Origin: Flavobacteriales bacterium UBA6049
GTDB lineage: Bacteria > Bacteroidota > Bacteroidia > Flavobacteriales_G > Salibacteraceae
Assembly: GCA_002429085.1 (NCBI GenBank)
Contig: DIYR01000157.1
Location: 1 to 49,250 of the forward strand
DNA: 49,250 nt
Direction of reading: 5' to 3'
Under the pieces are notes generated by a model that did not search any database, was not told the DNA's origin, and was given only the letters and a program-made list of their open reading frames with translations. Below, piece after piece: positions 25,831 through 34,251 of this stretch (position 1 is its first letter; each line of letters opens with the position of its first letter). A program made the translations under genes and the position numbers.

Positions 25831-26676
25831 ATGACACCAGTTCAACATATCCATACAGCAAGTCCTGCTCACATGCCAGGATTGAAAACATTTAGAGCAT
25901 TACCTATCCATGGAATGAATCAGATTGACCCGTTTATATTTTTAAATCATCACGGTCCTGATGAGTTTCCACCTGCAAATAGAGGTTTACCTTTTGGTCC
26001 ACATCCTCATCGCGGATTTGAAACGCTCACCTTTGTAATTAATGGAGAGGTGCTACATGCAGATTCAACTGGTGGAGAAAGTGTAATTAAAGCTGGAGGA
26101 GTACAATGGATGACTGCTGGAAAGGGAATTGTACATAAGGAAATATCGTCTGATGAATTTAAACGAGTAGGAGGAAGTTTAGAGATACTTCAACTATGGA
26201 TGAATCTACCTGCACATAAGAAAATGGTAGAACCAGCATATCAAGGGTTGCAAAAAGATGAAATTCCTGTTGTGCCGTTTAATGGAGGAAATATTCAAGC
26301 TATTGCTGGTTACTGGAATGGAGTAGAAGGAGGAATTCGTAGTATTACGAATCATAAAATAGGTTTAATTCACTTTAATGGAAAAGCAGAACTAACCTTG
26401 AATTGGGAAGCAAAGCGTTCATTGTTTCTGTATGTTGTAAAAGGCGCAGTGCTTGTAAATGGAGAAAAGATAAATTCTTTACAGTTTCCAGAATTTTCTG
26501 AGGGTAGTGGATTGATAACTGTAACCTCAGATGAACCAGCTATTCTAATCTATGCAGAAGGAACACCAATAAATGAACCTATGGTTTCACATGGACCGTT
26601 TGTAATGAACACTGAACAAGAAATTAATCAAGCAGTTCGCGATTACCAATCTGGTAAAATGGGAGTATTGAGATAG
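25831..26676 (+). CDS. Pirin family protein
   Basis: With the ATG at 25831 (two codons inside a longer TTG frame) the protein has 281 residues and begins MTPVQHIHTA. The N-terminal cupin shows the pirin core FGPHPHRGFETLTFV (metal-binding His-x-His and the following Glu/His), with the GGVQWMTAGKGIVHKE segment supplying the remaining ligands. The C-terminal half carries the second cupin (about 140-281), with the standard loss of metal ligands. Pirins bind iron; some are quercetinases. The gene has no close operon neighbour, standing between the histidine kinase and a conserved hypothetical. Confidence 0.9.
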   Translation: MTPVQHIHTASPAHMPGLKTFRALPIHGMNQIDPFIFLNHHGPDEFPPANRGLPFGPHPHRGFETLTFVINGEVLHADSTGGESVIKAGGVQWMTAGKGIVHKEISSDEFKRVGGSLEILQLWMNLPAHKKMVEPAYQGLQKDEIPVVPFNGGNIQAIAGYWNGVEGGIRSITNHKIGLIHFNGKAELTLNWEAKRSLFLYVVKGAVLVNGEKINSLQFPEFSEGSGLITVTSDEPAILIYAEGTPINEPMVSHGPFVMNTEQEINQAVRDYQSGKMGVLR

Positions 26677-26768
26677 GAAACAACGAACTAATTTGAACGA
26701 TTTACACCTGATTAAAGTGAACTTGTGTTGTTAAAAATCGTTAAGGGTAGAAAGTTATATTCGCATCA

Positions 26769-27359
26769 ATGAACGTTAATCAACTCATATCAAAACTATT
26801 TAGGAGGCCATCCAACGGATTGGCTAAAATTCCTGTGGTTAGTGAGTCGTTGGAACGTACTAAGAAAGACGAGTGGAATTATTGTGAATGGTTAAGTACA
26901 GGAAAGCATCGAATTCACTTGCAGCGCATTCGTCAAGCAATTAGAGAAAAGCAAGCGGGTATAGAGCCTTCTATGGAAATCTACTTGCACGAGAGTAATA
27001 CGGCAAATGGCTTTTTCTTTTGTCAACGATCAGGCTTTTCTGGAGAATGTTTAGGTTACATGCTAGAGTATTTTAAAGACAAAGTACTAGAGCAGCCATA
27101 CTATCTAAACAATAAAACACGTCAATACGAAGAAGAACCTGACCGTATAAAAACAACAGAAATGTACTATTTGAAACCAAGTTTAAAGTTTCAAATGGAA
27201 CGACCTGTTAAACAGCTTTTCGGTAATATCCACCTAGAGTTTGTTCAGTTTAACGATAAGCCAGAGTACTTAAAGGTAATGGTAACTACCTACAACGACC
27301 GTAACTATCAAGAGGCATTTTCTTTCGAAGAGTTTTTAGATTACTTATTGACAGATTAA
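26769..27359 (+). CDS. Conserved Bacteroidota hypothetical protein
   Basis: The 196-residue product has no signal peptide, no hydrophobic segment and a balanced charge, so it is probably a soluble cytoplasmic protein. Beta strands dominate after residue 60 (e.g. MEIYLHESNTANGFFFCQRSGF, then KFQMERPVKQLFGNIHLEF), and it ends with an acidic-aromatic SFEEFLDYLL segment. I do not recognise the family. Its gene is 43 bp upstream of the OmpH-like gene, same strand, and may share a transcript with it and the DUF4924 gene. The TATATTCG close to the ATG resembles a -7 box but no -33 element fits. Confidence 0.65.
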   Translation: MNVNQLISKLFRRPSNGLAKIPVVSESLERTKKDEWNYCEWLSTGKHRIHLQRIRQAIREKQAGIEPSMEIYLHESNTANGFFFCQRSGFSGECLGYMLEYFKDKVLEQPYYLNNKTRQYEEEPDRIKTTEMYYLKPSLKFQMERPVKQLFGNIHLEFVQFNDKPEYLKVMVTTYNDRNYQEAFSFEEFLDYLLTD

Positions 27360-27402
27360 TCTGGTTCGTGGGGATGGCTATTTTTGCCGAAAATCAATTC
27401 AC

Positions 27403-28014
27403 GTGAAACAAATCGGATCTATTTTAGGTATCATCTCTTTTGTAGGGGTAATCATTCTTTTTTTCCTAGTCATGCAAACTCAAGATACTACTGAACCTTC
27501 AGCAGTTGAGATGTCAGACGAATCGATTCCAACATCAAGTGATGGCCAAAATGTAGCAGTAATAGAGGTAGATAGTTTGATTAAGTACTATGTGAAATCC
27601 GCTCAGATGCGCGAAGAACTATCGAACGAACGTATCAAGTACGATAATGAATTGTCTTCTGCTCAACGCAAGTTAATGGCAGATGCAGAGAAATTCCAGC
27701 GTACAGCTAGTACCATGAGTAATTTTGAGGCGCAGCAACGTCAAAAATCTCTGTTAGAAAGAGAGCAACAACTTATGCAAACAGAACAGCAGTTAACCCA
27801 GCGCTTGGCTTATTCTGAAGCATTGTTTTCCAATGAGATCAATGATTCGTTGAATGCGTTCTTAGCAGATTACGTTCAAACCCAAACCTTTGACGTGATT
27901 TTATCGGATAATCAGGCAGGTGTAATTCTTTGGAAACGAGATGCTGTAAATATTACACAACAAGTGATTGACGGAATGAATGCTCGTTTAAACCCAGCTG
28001 ATACAGCAAAATAG
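27403..28014 (+). CDS. OmpH/Skp-like periplasmic coiled-coil protein
   Basis: Start at GTG 27403 gives an N-terminal signal or anchor segment (about 1-24, ISFVGVIILFFLVMQT), a Ser/Glu-rich spacer and an OmpH-type core: VAVIEVDSLIKYYVKSAQM (strand then helix), a long coiled coil (about 75-150, rich in Gln/Glu/Arg) and the closing FDVILSDNQAGVILW strand. This is the Skp tentacle fold used to hold unfolded outer-membrane proteins in the periplasm. It is followed by the DUF4924 gene after 8 bp. A TATTTTTG box at 27379-27386, 17 bases before the GTG, resembles the -7 element but a good -33 element is not visible. Confidence 0.82.
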   Translation: MKQIGSILGIISFVGVIILFFLVMQTQDTTEPSAVEMSDESIPTSSDGQNVAVIEVDSLIKYYVKSAQMREELSNERIKYDNELSSAQRKLMADAEKFQRTASTMSNFEAQQRQKSLLEREQQLMQTEQQLTQRLAYSEALFSNEINDSLNAFLADYVQTQTFDVILSDNQAGVILWKRDAVNITQQVIDGMNARLNPADTAK

Positions 28015-28022
28015 TGGATTAG

Positions 28023-28571
28023 ATGCTAGAAGCAGCAAAAAAGCGACAAGAGAACGTTATAGAGTATTTGCTCTATATGTTTCATCAAGAAGATGTTATT
28101 AGAGGTTGCCAGATGAATTTGGAATGCCTCGAAAAAAGGTACTTAGCTCCTCAAGAAGATTTATCAGGTGATGATAAGAAAGAGCAATTAGCTTGGTACA
28201 AACATGTAGTTGAATTGATGGAGCGCGAAAACATTGAATTGCAAGGTCATTTAGCCGAAGTGTTAGAAGTAATAGGAGAACTGAGTTACGTACATACTTT
28301 GTTGATGGACAGATTACAAGACAAACGTTACCAGCAATTATGGGAGCGCGCTTACCCAAATATAGTGGCAATTGAAGAGCGTACAGAAGGTGCTTCTCGT
28401 AATCCTATTGAGCTGTGTTTGAATGGAGTATACGGATTGATGGTTTTACGCATGCAGAAAAAAGAAGTGATACCAGAAACGATACGTGCGGTAAAGACCT
28501 TTACTGATTTATTGGCTCATTTGGGTAGTAGGTATCATGCAATTCAGCGAGGAGATATTCAGATAAACTAA
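28023..28571 (+). CDS. DUF4924 family protein
   Basis: The 182-residue, helix-rich product matches the Bacteroidota-specific DUF4924 family: the opening AAKKRQENVIEYLLYMFHQEDVIRG, the central WYKHVVELMERENIELQGHL helix, and the LCLNGVYGLMVLRMQKKEV segment. No signal peptide or membrane helix is present. Function is unknown. It is the last gene of the set with the OmpH-like gene and is followed by a clear intrinsic terminator at 28666-28703. Confidence 0.87.
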   Translation: MLEAAKKRQENVIEYLLYMFHQEDVIRGCQMNLECLEKRYLAPQEDLSGDDKKEQLAWYKHVVELMERENIELQGHLAEVLEVIGELSYVHTLLMDRLQDKRYQQLWERAYPNIVAIEERTEGASRNPIELCLNGVYGLMVLRMQKKEVIPETIRAVKTFTDLLAHLGSRYHAIQRGDIQIN

Positions 28572-28665
28572 TTTTTTCATTTTCTGTGAACCATTTTAAA
28601 CCCAAATGGTTTCATATATAGTTTATAAGACTATAAACAGTTTTATAGGTTCGGGTTAATAGGGA

Positions 28666-28703
28666 AAACCTTCGGCTAGAAATCAGTCGGAGGTTTTTTT
28701 ATT
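28666..28703 (+). terminator. Rho-independent terminator after the DUF4924 gene
   Basis: A 12-bp stem with two G-U pairs (AAACCTTCGGCT/AGTCGGAGGTTT, arms 28667-28678 and 28684-28697 region) is followed by a run of seven T then ATT. It lies about 95 bases after the DUF4924 stop codon on the plus strand. Confidence 0.75.
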
Positions 28704-28711
28704 ATGACATA

Positions 28712-28743
28712 AAAATCCCCTCCCACACAGAGTGCGAGAAGGG
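28712..28743 (-). terminator. Imperfect terminator-like hairpin after the lipoprotein gene
   Basis: On the minus strand an imperfect stem (about 13 pairs with three mismatches, tgtcccttctcgcac against gtgtgggagggga) is followed by TTTTT. It lies about 35 bases after the stop of the RskA-like lipoprotein gene and faces the plus-strand terminator just left of it. Confidence 0.5.
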
Positions 28744-28777
28744 ACACTATAAAACACTATTCGCTATGCGCTTTTGT

Positions 28778-29680
28778 TTATCTCATTACCGTTCCTGTTG
28801 GATTGGTAGCTGTTGCATTGTTGTTCATATCGTATGGTGTGCGATCTGATGCTCCAGATGGTACCATACCAACCAATGGCTTCAACAAGAATGGTGCAGC
28901 ACTGTTATCTGGAGAAGGCTCAACAGAAATTACAACTGTTTGACCAGATAAATCCGTTGGGAACGTAACTCCTGAAGGAGCGTTCATTAGGAAATCTTCA
29001 CCTGGGAATGGAGGCCCTGCAACTGAACCACTGTAAGGAGCAGCATTATCTGCACCCGATGCAGCTGTAAATGTTCCTGTAGAAACTGGTGTTCCTCCAA
29101 TTACAGCCCATCCTTCGTAAACCCATCCATCAGGAAGTGTTGGTAAATCTAAACCTGGACCAGGACCAGCCATTGGATCTAACCACCAAACACCACTTAA
29201 CTCATCTGTCATATCACCACCATCAGTTGGAGTAGCCAAAATATATTTACCAGTTGCCGAAGTAAAATCTGTTCCAATTGCAGAACTGTGATTTACTGTT
29301 AAAGGAGCCGTATTGCTAGAGAAGTCTCCTGCTAGAATATGAACTGCACTTGGAGCAGGGTCATTATCTGGACTTGGTTCAATTGTTAATACGTATGCAG
29401 AAGCATTACTTAAATCACTTCTACTTACTGTAAAGCTAGTTGCAGTTGGATTTCCATTTGCATCAATGTCAAATAAACCTGCAGAAACTGGTTGTCCGTT
29501 TACAATTAGCCAACCTTCATATTCGTAGTCATCACCTAAACTTTCTAATCCAACAGTGTTTACTGTTAAATTACCTTGGTTAGAAGATGTCATATCATTG
29601 TCGTCATCGTCATCATCACAACTTACTAATACTAGTGAGCTCATCAATCCGAAAAGGATACTTTTAGTTACTCTGTTCAT
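28778..29680 (-). CDS. Surface-type lipoprotein with two RskA-like (anti-sigma-K C-terminal) domains
   Basis: The signal sequence ends in a lipobox (LVSC, Cys about residue 21), followed by DDDDDDND, the acidic kind of signal that sends Bacteroidota lipoproteins to the outer leaflet of the outer membrane. Two similar domains follow, about 45-140 and 180-290, each with the pattern YEGWxIxxxPVSxGxF and VxxIEPSPDNxxAP, which resembles the extracytoplasmic half of RskA-type anti-sigma factors. A GVWWLDPM segment joins them. The cytoplasmic and membrane halves of RskA are missing, so this is not an anti-sigma factor in itself. It lies 93 bp downstream of an AraC regulator on the same strand. Function unknown; a surface-binding role is inferred. 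Confidence 0.78.
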   Translation of the reverse strand: MNRVTKSILFGLMSSLVLVSCDDDDDDNDMTSSNQGNLTVNTVGLESLGDDYEYEGWLIVNGQPVSAGLFDIDANGNPTATSFTVSRSDLSNASAYVLTIEPSPDNDPAPSAVHILAGDFSSNTAPLTVNHSSAIGTDFTSATGKYILATPTDGGDMTDELSGVWWLDPMAGPGPGLDLPTLPDGWVYEGWAVIGGTPVSTGTFTAASGADNAAPYSGSVAGPPFPGEDFLMNAPSGVTFPTDLSGQTVVISVEPSPDNSAAPFLLKPLVGMVPSGASDRTPYDMNNNATATNPTGTVMR

Positions 29681-29773
29681 CGTTTATAGTTTTAAAATTT
29701 GTTGATACAAATATTCTATGATGCACAGAATCAAGAAATAACACTATTTCCTGATGTGTTGTCAATTTTTCCC

Positions 29774-30601
29774 TTACACAAGTGATGCCCTAAAATCTAC
29801 AGGAGAAATGCTCTCGTAGTTTTTGAAAAAACGACTAAATGACTGCACATCGGTGAATCCAATTTCGTAAGCAATTTCAGAAACAGTCTTGTCTGTATAC
29901 CTCAACAACCTACGTGCTTCTAGCATGTGTCTGTCTTTAATGAATTGAAGTGGAGTTTTGCTTCCAAGCTTCTTGAAAACGTTTGATAGTGTTTTAGGTG
30001 ATTTTTGCAACAACTCAGCATATTCTTGAACGGTATGCTTCTCTCTAAAGTGGTGTTCAACTAAGTAATGGTATTCTCTGATGATATCTACATTGGCGTT
30101 ATCAAGCTTCTTCCAATCAGATTGACTCTTGTACATTCTGGTGCATAAAATCAAAATTCTCTTTAATAACATTTGTAGCATTTCTTCCTGGAGATTGTCC
30201 TGTGACGTCATTTCAAACTCCAGTACTTTCCAAACTAATTCTAATGCTTTTTCGCCAGTTTGATCTAGGTGAATAACTGGCAATTGGGCTGCACCGTAGA
30301 ACAATACACCCTTGCAGCCCACCTCACTATCATGGTTTAGTAAACAGTAGAACTGTTTATTCCATCTTAATACTTTGGCAGAGTGAAACTCTTCAACGAT
30401 CACTCTGTGAAAATCTGTAATGCAGACTACATCGTGTTTATTGAATGTAAAATCTACATTGTCGAGCTTAAACTTGTTTCCATCAGACGTGAACCATAAT
30501 AGCGTAAGCTCAGAAGGTTTTGAAGACTCTAAGAATCTAGAATGCTGAGTTGATATGTTTGATACGGTTAGTATAGCGCCACTTTCTGCTGTAAATTCCA
30601 T
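29774..30601 (-). CDS. AraC-family transcriptional regulator
   Basis: I chose the ATG at 30601 (MEFTAESG), 19 codons inside the longest frame. The N-terminal half (about 1-165) is a cupin-like sensing region similar to ones in Bacteroidota AraC proteins with helical tail; the C-terminal about 100 residues hold the two helix-turn-helix motifs (VQEYAELLQKSPKTLSNVFKKL and VSEIAYEIGFTDVQSFSRFFKN), the latter with the standard AraC second HTH signature ending in SPVDFR. The ligand is unknown. Its gene is directly upstream of the RskA-like lipoprotein gene, which it may control, and divergent from the oxidoreductase gene at 30784. Confidence 0.9.
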   Translation of the reverse strand: MEFTAESGAILTVSNISTQHSRFLESSKPSELTLLWFTSDGNKFKLDNVDFTFNKHDVVCITDFHRVIVEEFHSAKVLRWNKQFYCLLNHDSEVGCKGVLFYGAAQLPVIHLDQTGEKALELVWKVLEFEMTSQDNLQEEMLQMLLKRILILCTRMYKSQSDWKKLDNANVDIIREYHYLVEHHFREKHTVQEYAELLQKSPKTLSNVFKKLGSKTPLQFIKDRHMLEARRLLRYTDKTVSEIAYEIGFTDVQSFSRFFKNYESISPVDFRASLV

Positions 30602-30783
30602 AGTTTTTTCAAGATAGCTGACTTTCTGTATTCGAGTGATAAGAATACATTGGAACAAGGGAGTATTGTCGGCAAGAGAACGATTGTGGCATTTCTACTG
30701 CATTTGACCCAACTCAAATGCTCATTGCATAATCACCTCTACAATCAACAACCTTCATTGTCTCAGAATGCTACATTTGCGCC

Positions 30784-31791
30784 ATGCATTCACGTTTTGC
30801 AATAGTTGGATGTGGGTATATCGCACATCGTCATTTGAAACATATTATTGATCATCCTCATGCTGAGGTGGTTGGTGTTTACGATAATAAAGCAGATCGT
30901 CTTCATGCCTTTGCAGAGCAGTATCAAGTAGAAGCCTTTTTGAACTACGAATCGCTGTTAAGCATTAAGGATTTGGATATTGTAATTATTTGTACTCCAA
31001 ACGGTACACATGCCGAGTTGGCTATTCAAGCATTGCAAGCAGGTAGACATGTTTTGGTAGAAAAGCCAATGGCAACTTCTACTCAAGATGCTTTAAGGAT
31101 GGTTGCTACTGCTAAAGAGAACGATAGGCATTTGTATATCGTAAAACAGAATAGATATAATCCCCCTGTTCAAGCAGTAAAGCAATTAATAGATGAACAG
31201 AAGTTGGGTAAAATAAATATGGTGACATTAAATTGTTTCTGGAATAGAAATGATGCTTACTACACCAACAGCGACTGGAAGGGTACAAAAGCCTTAGATG
31301 GTGGAGTACTATATACACAGTTTAGTCACTTTATTGATATTCTGTATTATTTGTTTGGAGAGATTGAGAATGTAACCGGACGTATGATGAATCTTGGTCA
31401 CGAAGAACTAACAGAGATAGAAGACTCTGGAACATTCAATTTTGATTTGTGTAATGGTGGCTTAGGGAACCTGAATTTTACAACCTGTGCATTTCAACAA
31501 AACATGGAAGGTTCTATCACCATATTTGCAGAAAATGGTACGTTGAAAATAGGAGGAAAGTATTTGAATACGATTGATTATCAGCAAACCGATGGTTTTG
31601 ATATTAAGCACCTCCCAGCTAGTAGTCCAGCAAATAATTATGGTTTTTACCAGGGTTCAATGAGTAATCATGACAAGGTAATTGACAACGTAATTCAGGC
31701 CTTGCATGGAAAAGAACCGATCATGACCAGCGATAAAGATGGTTTGGCTGTAATTAAAATGATTGATCAATTTTACGAAGCATCCTTATGA
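30784..31791 (+). CDS. Gfo/Idh/MocA-family oxidoreductase (WlbA-like)
   Basis: The 335-residue product has an N-terminal Rossmann fold (FAIVGCGYIAHRHL), the EKPMATS loop (K90-P region of the family), and a C-terminal alpha/beta domain with the substrate region KQNRYNPPVQAV and GGVLYTQFSHFIDILYYLFG (Lys-Pro ... His pair). These match WlbA/WbpB, which oxidise the C3 of UDP-N-acetyl-glucosaminuronate for surface-sugar synthesis, though the substrate cannot be proven here. It overlaps the rdgB gene by 4 bp (ATGA). It lies about 3 kb from the acyl-transfer operon, and no glycosyltransferase is near. Confidence 0.87.
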   Translation: MHSRFAIVGCGYIAHRHLKHIIDHPHAEVVGVYDNKADRLHAFAEQYQVEAFLNYESLLSIKDLDIVIICTPNGTHAELAIQALQAGRHVLVEKPMATSTQDALRMVATAKENDRHLYIVKQNRYNPPVQAVKQLIDEQKLGKINMVTLNCFWNRNDAYYTNSDWKGTKALDGGVLYTQFSHFIDILYYLFGEIENVTGRMMNLGHEELTEIEDSGTFNFDLCNGGLGNLNFTTCAFQQNMEGSITIFAENGTLKIGGKYLNTIDYQQTDGFDIKHLPASSPANNYGFYQGSMSNHDKVIDNVIQALHGKEPIMTSDKDGLAVIKMIDQFYEASL

Positions 31792-32360
31792 AACTCGTAT
31801 TTGCAACCAATAATGCACACAAGTTAAAAGAGGTGCGAACAGCACTAACAGATTACAAAATTTTGGGTTTGGCTGAAGCAGATTTTGCTGGCGAAATTCC
31901 TGAAGACCATGATACGTTAGAAGCTAATTCGCATCAAAAAGCATCTTTTATTTTAGAACATACTGGCTTAGACTGTTTTGCCGATGATACAGGTTTAGAA
32001 GTAGAAGTACTTAATGGAGAACCTGGAGTGTATTCTGCTCGTTATGCTGGTCCTGATTGTAGTTTCTTGGATAACGTAAATAAGTTATTGCGAGAGATGA
32101 AAGGGAAAACAAATCGTTCTGCACAGTTTAGAACGGTTATTACACTTCTATTAGATGGTGAATTGCATCAGTTTGAGGGTGTGTGCAAGGGAATCATTAC
32201 AGAAGCTCCTAGTGGAGCTGGTGGTTTTGGATATGATCCTATTTTTAAACCAGAAGGATACGATGTAACGTTTGCCGAACTGTCAATGGCAGAGAAGAAC
32301 AAGATAAGCCACAGAGGTTTAGCGGTTCAGAAATTGGTTACCTTTCTACAAAAGAATTAA
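31788..32360 (+). CDS. rdgB: Non-canonical purine NTP pyrophosphatase (RdgB/HAM1)
   Basis: The 190-residue enzyme hydrolyses dITP, XTP and similar damaged purine triphosphates to monophosphates. Family motifs are all present: FATNNAHKLKEV (triphosphate loop, S/T-x-N-x-x-K), FADDTGLEV (catalytic acidic pair), PGVYSARYAG, the SGAGGFGYDPIF segment, and SHRGLA near the C-terminus. The length is normal for the family. Its start overlaps the oxidoreductase gene by 4 bp; the DUF6134 gene follows after 22 bp. Confidence 0.96.
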   Translation: MKLVFATNNAHKLKEVRTALTDYKILGLAEADFAGEIPEDHDTLEANSHQKASFILEHTGLDCFADDTGLEVEVLNGEPGVYSARYAGPDCSFLDNVNKLLREMKGKTNRSAQFRTVITLLLDGELHQFEGVCKGIITEAPSGAGGFGYDPIFKPEGYDVTFAELSMAEKNKISHRGLAVQKLVTFLQKN

Positions 32361-32382
32361 ACTATATCCAACTCTGTAGCTC

Positions 32383-33000
32383 ATGAGATTTAGTCATAAA
32401 GCGTTTTATTCCACCATTGTAATTACGTTGATGACTTGTTTAATGATGATTAGTCATCTTGGCACGCTCAATGCTCAAACGTTGGTTTACGATGCGTTTT
32501 TAGAGAACCGTAAAGTAGGGCAACTTACGGTAGTAAAAGAAGAAGTAGATAATGTTATTCGAATACATTCTCGTACTGAAATAAGGGCGAATATCCCTTT
32601 TTTGGTTACAGTAGAATTGGATGTGAAATCGAGCTATTTAAACGGAGTGTTGGTAGAGTCTAAGGCCGTATCTACACACAACGGAAAGGTGTATTCAACA
32701 GTTAATATTATGCAATCTTCTGATGGGTATACGCTTGAAAAAGATGATAAAATAACTGAGCTGACTGATGAGAAATTGAAAGGAGCTGATTGCTTCTATT
32801 TTGAGGAGCCGAGAACATCCATTCAAGTAATAGCTCTAGCATCAGGAGAACATTATGAAATTGAGACAACTACTAGCCCAGGAGAGTATGTTTTTGTACG
32901 AGATAAAAGAGATGAAAACCGCTACTACCTCAATGGCATTTTGCAAGAGGTAGACATTAATCACAAGTTGTATACGGTTATTTTAAAACTTGTTCAATAG
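32383..33000 (+). CDS. Secreted DUF6134 family protein
   Basis: A signal peptide of about 32 residues (ending LNAQ) precedes a beta-rich domain that follows the DUF6134 pattern: VYDAFLENRKVGQLTV, the YLNGVLVESKAVSTHNGK segment, and DENRYYLNGILQEVDINHKLYTV. The family is mostly found in Bacteroidota, is exported, and has no known function. The stop codon is immediately adjacent to the stop of the convergent monooxygenase-fold gene (tagcta at 32998-33003, no spacer). Probably co-transcribed with rdgB. Confidence 0.83.
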   Translation: MRFSHKAFYSTIVITLMTCLMMISHLGTLNAQTLVYDAFLENRKVGQLTVVKEEVDNVIRIHSRTEIRANIPFLVTVELDVKSSYLNGVLVESKAVSTHNGKVYSTVNIMQSSDGYTLEKDDKITELTDEKLKGADCFYFEEPRTSIQVIALASGEHYEIETTTSPGEYVFVRDKRDENRYYLNGILQEVDINHKLYTVILKLVQ

Positions 33001-33318
33001 CTATTTTTCGTAAATAGAATCGGCCAACAAGTCATCTACTAATGCAAGTTCATGCAATGTTTGAATCTCTAAACAACTTTCTCGCATAGTTTTTCGAACA
33101 CCATCTGCTTCAGGAGGTAACTTACTTCCAGCATTTTCAAACAGTTGTTTACTTGGCCATTGGGCGTAAGCAATATAATGCTGCTCATCTTTTCGATGCA
33201 ACCTAGACCCTAAGCTGCCTTCATACTTGTAAATTAGATCAGTGAGTGTTTTCCAAGCATGTTCAAATTGCGTTTGCTTTCCTTCTCTTACGTGAAATGA
33301 GTAAATAACAATATGCAT
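33001..33318 (-). CDS. Antibiotic-biosynthesis-monooxygenase-fold protein
   Basis: The 105 residues have the ABM (dimeric alpha-beta barrel) pattern: VIYSFHVREGKQTQFEHAW, GSLGSRLHRKDEQHYIAYAQWPS, which is the usual strand-helix-strand with a Tyr/Trp patch. Members range from quinol monooxygenases to heme-degrading enzymes; the exact role cannot be told. It follows the cupin gene by 7 bp on the same strand and may be co-transcribed with it. Confidence 0.83.
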   Translation of the reverse strand: MHIVIYSFHVREGKQTQFEHAWKTLTDLIYKYEGSLGSRLHRKDEQHYIAYAQWPSKQLFENAGSKLPPEADGVRKTMRESCLEIQTLHELALVDDLLADSIYEK

Positions 33319-33325
33319 GTTTAGC

Positions 33326-33832
33326 TTATTGATGTGTTAATCGTTCTATAAGTTCAGCACTGTGCGGAAATAAGGTTATAAGTTGATGTTTGTTACCAAG
33401 CTCAAAATCAGTAAAATCAAACCCTGGAGCTACCGTGCAGCCAACAAAAGAGTATGAGTCAGGGTTAATTACTTCTGCGCCAAACCAACAACCACCAGGA
33501 ACCATAAACTGTGGCGTTTCTCCTTTTGTTAAGTCACGCCCAATAATATGCTCGCTGTGTTTGCCTTCAGGTGTAATCATATGGAGCTTGAGAGGAGAGC
33601 CATCATAGAAGTGCCAAACCTCATCTTGCTTAATACGGTGCAATGCCGAAAATTGATCAGATGTAAGAAGAAAGTAAATACCTGTAGAATAGTTTCTGTT
33701 ACCGCGGTATCTATCTCCTAGTTCTTCTTGAGAGATAGTTCCTTTACTTCGATAAGTTTCTTTGAAATAACCACCTTCTGGATGAGGTTCTAAGCCAAGT
33801 GTAGTGATAAGTTGTTGACTAGTTTGATGCAT
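33326..33832 (-). CDS. DUF985 cupin-family protein
   Basis: Starting at the ATG at 33832 gives 168 residues beginning MHQTSQQLI. The DUF985 pattern is clear: LGLEPHPEGGYFKETYRS, the IYFLLTSDQFSALHRIKQDEVWHFYDGSPL cupin core with the usual His/Asp/Glu side chains, and GCTVAPGFDFTDFELGN near the C-terminus. The family is a small cupin, function unknown, with some relatives active on aldose/sugar compounds. It is the first gene of a small two-gene minus-strand set. Upstream begins the region with coding debris at 33884. Confidence 0.9.
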   Translation of the reverse strand: MHQTSQQLITTLGLEPHPEGGYFKETYRSKGTISQEELGDRYRGNRNYSTGIYFLLTSDQFSALHRIKQDEVWHFYDGSPLKLHMITPEGKHSEHIIGRDLTKGETPQFMVPGGCWFGAEVINPDSYSFVGCTVAPGFDFTDFELGNKHQLITLFPHSAELIERLTHQ

Positions 33833-33883
33833 AGGAGAGAATTCTTTGCATGCAAAGGTACAAAGGTCAGTTTGCAGAAGCAT

Positions 33884-34251
33884 AATCTTTGAGCATAACT
33901 CTGAGTTAATTTATAACTGAGAGTTGCTGTAAGCAAATGGAAGTCTTAGTTGTTTTTGTTGCAGCTCATTTGTTTTTTAATTCTTTCGCTCATTCCATAG
34001 CTATTCAGTTTTTCCAATTCTACCAGACTTTTATTAGCAACATAATTGATTTTTTAGGTGTAGACGGCAAGGAATTTATCCGTAATGATTGAGAGGATAA
34101 TTAAGGAGAAGATAGGACCAAGTTCAAAATAATAGTGAATACTCGATTTTCAGAGAGAGTAGGAGTAAACGAGTTGTTTATTTAACAAAGTCGAATTGGC
34201 AAGAGATCCTTTACAACTTCGTCTAGATTTTTATCGAATACGATAACCATT
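33884..34251 (-). other. Intergenic region with apparent coding debris
   Basis: No intact gene is visible. On the minus strand a stretch reads as coding-like sequence with in-frame stops: about 34155 down to 33938 contains HYYFELGPIFSLIILSI, then stop, then YVANKSLVELEKLNSYGMS. A 22-codon open stretch (34182-34250, MVIVFDKNLDEVVKD) starts two bases after the SGNH gene stop codon. A 51-codon plus-strand frame (33937-34092) overlaps it. I read this as gene decay beside the acyl-transfer operon; family unknown. Confidence 0.4.

Noticed and set aside
30772..30779. TACATTTG as a -7 promoter box before the oxidoreductase gene
   Set aside because: It matches TAnnTTTG but is only 4 bases before the ATG and lacks a -33 element at a workable distance.
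33937..34092. 51-codon plus-strand frame in the cupin-SGNH gap
   Set aside because: Short and hydrophobic; the minus strand of the same stretch looks more coding-like, so it is treated as debris.
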